A stretch of DNA of 64,000 nt from Rhizophagus clarus (taxonomy: Eukaryota; Glomeromycota; Glomeromycetes; Glomerales; Glomeraceae), in the NCBI GenBank assembly GCA_015698045.1, contig BLAL01000324.1:952501-1016500 (forward strand), in the 5' to 3' direction. Under the pieces are notes generated by a model that was not told where the DNA came from, made no database searches, and saw nothing but the letters and a program-made list of their open reading frames with translations. Both the position numbers and the translations under genes were made by a program. Positions within the stretch are counted from its first letter, which is position 1. Every line of letters starts with the position of its first letter. Shown piece after piece: positions 59,080-64,000 of this stretch.

Positions 59080-61499
59080 AAAGTAAGCCAAATTTTGTTA
59101 TTTAGTTACGTCATAATTATGTATTCTTCAAAATAATCAAATTCAGTTATTAATTCTTTTAATTTATGACAATCTTAATTACTTTTATGTTTTAAAAGTA
59201 AGCATTGATTATTAGTAAAAAAAAGAAAATTATTTATCCTGAATCGGAAGGATTATTTATTTCAGGAGAAATTGTGAATAACAAGATTTATTTTTTCCCA
59301 AAAGAAAAAAAATACCTGGTATTCCGTATTCACCTTCTCTAAGTGGATAATTGTCTCCCTATATTATTGTCGCAGTGAGTCCTCATAAATTATAAAAGAA
59401 TAATTTACTCGTTTCCATTCATCTGCTGTACTGTATATACCTTCTATAAGTCGTAAAAAACAAACAAAAGAAATTGGAAATTTCATTATATAAATACGTC
59501 AACTGCTGATTTGATACACTGATAATAAAAGCCACACATTGACACGCATGAAGATGGTCGGCGGTTCTCGATCCCTGCACCGTTTTACAGCGGATTTCAT
59601 AATTTACGGGACACATTCATTTTTATTTACCTTCGATAAAACCCGGTAAACCTCAGAATAAGGTAAAAATTATATCATTAGATTCGAAGCACTAATCCGA
59701 GTATTGAGTCTTTATCATTTTGATCTCTACCGAGTTTTACTGAGTTACTCAGTTACTCTCGACAAGACATGTGTCCCTGTAATGATCCGGTCAAAATGAT
59801 GACCGGTTAAAATTCATATTTGGTATGAAATTTTCTGATACGCAATACATTGAATAAAATTTAAGAATTTTTATTATAAATTATACTAATAATATATATA
59901 TATATTTTTTTATGTATTAAAAATTTATTTATTTAATAAATACATTTTCACTTTACATTTCAAACAACCATATTAAAGAAATATAGAAATATATCAAAAT
60001 GAAAATTCGGACATATTTTAGCCAAAATTAAATATAATTCTAGACAAAATTAAGCATAATGCCATTCATTATATAATTAACCGGTTATTTAACCGGTTAA
60101 AGTTACTATGTAACTGGTTAACTGTTAGGTTTTTTTGAACCGTTTCCAAACTCGGTTCGGATCGAAATGACTAATTTAACTAAATTATAAATAGTTATAT
60201 AATAAATTTTTATGAAAAAATTAGATTTTGAATTGGAGTAAATTATATTAAATTAGTACTTATTGTCAACGAATTTGTTTAGGCGTAAATCGTTTGTTAA
60301 TTTCGTCACTGATCTTCACAAACATATTGTGGTGACTTTCCGCTCTTCCATGCCATTTTTAATCTCATTATCAAACTACAAAATTGTTTTTTTTTTTTAA
60401 AAAAAAAAAGTAACAATAATTTAACAAAGTTTTTTCTAATAATACACATAATAAAAAACAGACAATGAATCAATGCATACTACTTTCAATTTTTATGTTT
60501 TTAGTACTTCTTTTGTTTTTATTTGTTTTTTGTGTCATTTTATCTACTTTCCTTTATTAACACACAAATAAGCATTTGTTGGCCGTTTTTTGTAAAAATG
60601 GAATAAATCTGTAAATCATTCCATTTTTGAAAGAACATTCCCGGCGTATTTTGCATAGAAATTTCTATTTCATTCTATCATCAATCTAATCTAATTTTGT
60701 AGATGATCCACATGCTAAATTGCCATGAAATCAAAAATAATTTCCTTTTTGGTAAAAAACGGTCCATTTAATCTTTATGTATATGTACTTTATGTACTAT
60801 GAACAGAACATTGAACATGTACAGTACATGAACATGTACATACAAAGGAAATTTTTTTTTATTTTTTTACTTGATTATTTTGAACACTTTCTTTAGGAAA
60901 CTTTTGTCACTGACCTCGCCTGTGTCAGTAATATTATTAATTAAGTTGAGCCATCACAAATAAATTACATTTTTTAGCCTCGTATGTTGATCCTTTGCAA
61001 AAAAATAAATTTATTCAAAAAACTAATTTTTCTGCACATGAAATGAATTATTTTCAATATTTTGAAAATTATTTTAAACAATCATGCCCGCAGGGCTATC
61101 CTTAAAAGAAAAAGAAAAATTTGCAAGAATTGCAAATTTTTCTTAAAGTTTATTTTTAAAATTTATTATGTTTTTTTTGCACTAAATTAAAAAAAAAAAT
61201 TAAATAAATCTAGAGTTAATGGACCTACGAAACTTTAAATTGTTAATAAACTCCTTTTAGAATGAATAAAAAAAGATTCAGAGCGTAAAATACCTCTGAA
61301 TTCAAAATTATCAATAGGTTCCCATATGGAACCTATAAAACGTATAAAAAATCATTTTTTTTTAAAAATAATTAAGATTCAGAGATAGGTCGGGTAATTG
61401 ACTTAACCCGGTCTGCGATATTCAAGTCAGGTCAACAAATTCATGACCCGCTTAGGGTACCTGAATTTCATATATAAAACACTGAAATGTTGCTGTTTC
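59080..61499. other. no gene recognised
   Basis: AT-rich. 60078-60165 holds AACCGGTTAAAGTTAC and related palindromic ACCGGTT words, probably a decayed transposon arm. 59880-59900 is an AT repeat. No intact coding region. Confidence 0.5.
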
Positions 61500-63500
61500 A
61501 GAGTTTTTTTTCAAACTGAATAAAAAACCGATCGTTTTAAATATAAAAAATAACACAAAACGATTTCAAATAAAAAAAGATTTTTTGATCGTTTATAATA
61601 AAAAAAAACAATTTCTTGATCGTTTTTAAATGACAAAAATAAAACGACTTTTGATCGTTTTTAATAACATAAAAAAATGATTTCTTAATCGTTTTTAATA
61701 ACAAAAAAAAAAACGATTTCTTAATCATTTTTAATAACAAAAAAAACCGATTTCTTAATCGTTTTTAATAACAAAAAAAACGATTTCTTAATCATTTTTA
61801 ATAACAAAAAAAACCGATTTCTTAATCATTTTTAGTAACAAAAAAAAATGATATCTTAATCGTTTTTAATAAAAAAAATGATTTTTAATAACAAAAAAAA
61901 TGATTTCTCAAACATTTTTAATAACAAAAAAAAAATGATTCTTAATCGTTTTTAATAACCAAAATAAAAAACGATTTCTTAATCGTTTTTAATAACAAAA
62001 TGAAAAACTATTTCTTAATCGTTTCTAATAACAAAAAAAAAAATGATTTCTTAATCATTTTTAATAACAAAAAAAACCGATTTCTTAATTGTTTTTAATA
62101 ACAAAAAAAACGATTTCTTAATCATTTTTAATAACAAAAAAAAACGATTTCTTAATCATTTTTAGTAACAAAAAAAATGATATCTTAATCGTTTTTAATA
62201 AAAAAAATGATTTTTAATAACAAAAAAAATGATTTCTTAATCGTTTTTAATAAAAAAAAACGATTTCTTAATCGTTTTTAATAAAAAAAAACGATTTCTT
62301 AATCGTTTTTAATAAAAAAAAACGATTTCTTAATCGTTTTTAATAACAAAATAAAAATGATTACTTAATCGTTTTTAATAACAAAATAAAAAACTATTTC
62401 TTAATCGTTTTTAAAATAACATTTTTAAATAACAAAATAAAAAACAATTTCTTAATCATTTTTAATAACAAAAAAAAGTGATTTCTTAATCGTTTTTAAT
62501 AATAAAATAAAAAATGATTTCTCAAACATTTTTAATAACAAAAAAAAAATGATTCTTAATCGTTTTTAATAACCAAAATAAAAAACGATTTCTTAATCGT
62601 TTTTAATAACAAAATGAAAAACTATTTCTTAATCGTTTTTAAAATAACATTTTTAAATAACAAAATAAAAAACGATTTCTTAATCATTTTTAATAACCAA
62701 ATAAAAAACAATTTCTTAATCGTTTTTAATAACAAAAAGAAAACAATTTCTTAATCGTTTTTAATAACAAAATAAATAACTATTTCTTAATCGTTTTTAA
62801 TAACAAAATAAAAAACGATTTCTTAATCGTTTTTAATAACAAAATAAAAAACGATTTCTTAATCGTTTTTAATAACAAAATAAAAAACGATTTCTTAATC
62901 GTTTTTAATAACAAAATAAAAAACGATTTCTTAATCGTTTTTAATAACAAAATAAAAAACGATTTCTTAATCGTTTTTAATAACAAAATAAAAAACGATT
63001 TCTTAATCGTTTTTAATAACAAAATAAAAAACGATTTCTTAATCGTTTTTAATAACAAAATAAAAAACGATTTCTTAATCGTTTTTAATAACAAAATAAA
63101 AAATGATTTCTTAATCGTTTTTAATAACAAAATTCTTAATCGTTTTTAATAACAAAATTCTTAATCATTTTTAATAACAAAATAAAAAATGATTTCTTAA
63201 TCGTTTTTAATAACAAAATTCTTAATCGTTTTTAATAACAAAATTCTTAATCATTTTTAATAACAAAATAAAAAATGATTTCTTAAGCGTTTTTAATAAC
63301 AAAATATAAAATGATTTCTTAATCATTTTTAATAACAAATAAAAAATGATTTCTTAATCGTTTTTAAATAACAAAATAAAAAACAATTTTTTAATCATTT
63401 TTAATAGCAAAAAAATGAATTCCTAATCATTTTTAAGTAACAATAACGATTTCTTGATTTTAAATAACAAAAAAAAATGATTTCTTAATCATTTTAAATA
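61500..63500. repeat. 36-bp AT-rich satellite
   Basis: Tandem units of the type ACGATTTCTTAATCGTTTTT + AATAACAAAATAAAAA. From 62780 to 63110 about nine consecutive units are identical and 36 bp long; toward both sides the units diverge in the A-run and at the C/G positions. Each carries the dyad AAACGATTtcttAATCGTTT. Because 36 is divisible by three, the minus strand shows an open frame repeating KTIKKSFFILLL; this is a by-product of the repeat, not a gene. Confidence 0.9.
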
Positions 63501-64000
63501 ACTAAGGTATTAAATTTGGGTACAAGTTAGTGAGCTTTAAATACTAAATAGGGCTCCAATAAGTTTCGGCCACTTCCTTTTACAACTTGTAACATTCTTC
63601 ATCTAATAGTATTTATATGAAGCGGGTCTTTGACCTGAAAGAAAATATTGTACGGTACTTCGGGGTGATTTTTATGACAACCTAGGAATTCATTGCTGAT
63701 CGGCCATAGTCCTAAGACTGCCCTAAGTGTTCATTTTTATTTAAATGACTAGCATCCACTGGGTTTTTTTGGTGGAATTTAATATTTAGTATTAGATTTT
63801 TATGTTTATTTTTAAACTAGATTTCTTTATCTACGTATTAATAATATTTTGTTAGTTTATAAATAAATAAATAGTTGAATAGGTTAGAACGGGTTGAATA
63901 AAATTCGCAGTAACACTTCGGATTTTAATATTTTTACAATGAAATTCGATAAATTATTAGATAAATAAAAACGATTTTTACAACATTTTTTTTATTATAA
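63501..64000. other. no gene recognised
   Basis: At 63549 TAGGGCTCCAATAAGTTTCGG resembles the end of the hAT-type element at 38263 (TAGGGCTCCGATC); a matching right end is not in the window. Rest AT-rich. Confidence 0.35.

Noticed and set aside
59530-59605. tRNA-Phe-like stretch (CATGAAGATG followed by GGCGGTTC and CGATCCCTGC)
   Set aside because: The T-stem does not pair, and no D-arm or acceptor stem could be found; at most a decayed tRNA-derived fragment.
62780-63130. 116-aa open frame repeating KTIKKSFFILLL
   Set aside because: It is a by-product of the 36-bp satellite; divergence in neighbouring units breaks the frame and there is no codon-level constraint.
61500-63500. CRISPR-like array
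   Set aside because: Units are contiguous, without unique spacers, and the genome is eukaryotic; this is a simple satellite.

Overview
The window is very AT-rich eukaryotic DNA with small spliced genes, short GT-AG introns (about 65-120 bp) and dense transposon debris. Relics of kelch-repeat, WD40-like and CENP-B/pogo families, together with base composition, suggest a Glomeromycotina fungus (arbuscular mycorrhizal, Rhizophagus-like). This is inference from pattern recognition, not from a search.

The main theme is a dispersed family of small two- or three-repeat Myb/SANT-like DNA-binding proteins. Eight copies can be modelled exon by exon: 8494-9362 (+), 10567-11345 (+), 17230-18013 (+, one nonsense codon), 18976-19738 (-), 20332-21861 (+), 30142-30819 (+), 32138-32827 (-) and 57638-58594 (-, truncated tail). 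All share intron positions, including an invariant 26-nt micro-exon that carries the end of one Myb repeat. There are also relics at 11955-12785 and 34900-35130 and an orphan promoter at 58947-59075. Copies 18976-19738 and 20332-21861 form a divergent pair, and the 12-kb relic is a broken duplicate of that arrangement.

Layout: 585-2085 broken kelch gene (-); 2099-2528 LTR-like sequence; 3240-5138 MITEs; 8.5-13 kb Myb-like genes and relics; 13.2-13.6 kb RNase H relic; 14.8-16.05 kb WD40-like pseudogene split by a pogo-like MITE; 17.2-21.9 kb Myb-like genes; 22.2-23.8 kb pogo-like element with nested MITEs; 24.6-25.2 kb second copy of one of those MITEs; 27.5-27.8 kb and 39.5-40.6 kb two paralogues of an unknown gene, the second interrupted by a MITE with a readable empty site; 30-33 kb Myb-like genes; 35.67-37.38 kb a tandem array of mini-exon-like modules on the minus strand; 38.19-39.43 kb hAT-type MITE nested in another hAT-type MITE; 42.25-50.97 kb an 8.7-kb LINE with exact 21-bp target-site duplications but broken ORFs; 53.07-56.13 kb Tc1-like relic containing a 5'-truncated reverse transcriptase relic; 57.6-58.6 kb Myb-like gene; 61.5-63.5 kb a 36-bp satellite.

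No rRNA, convincing tRNA or CRISPR was seen. Most of the remaining sequence is AT-rich and without recognisable genes.
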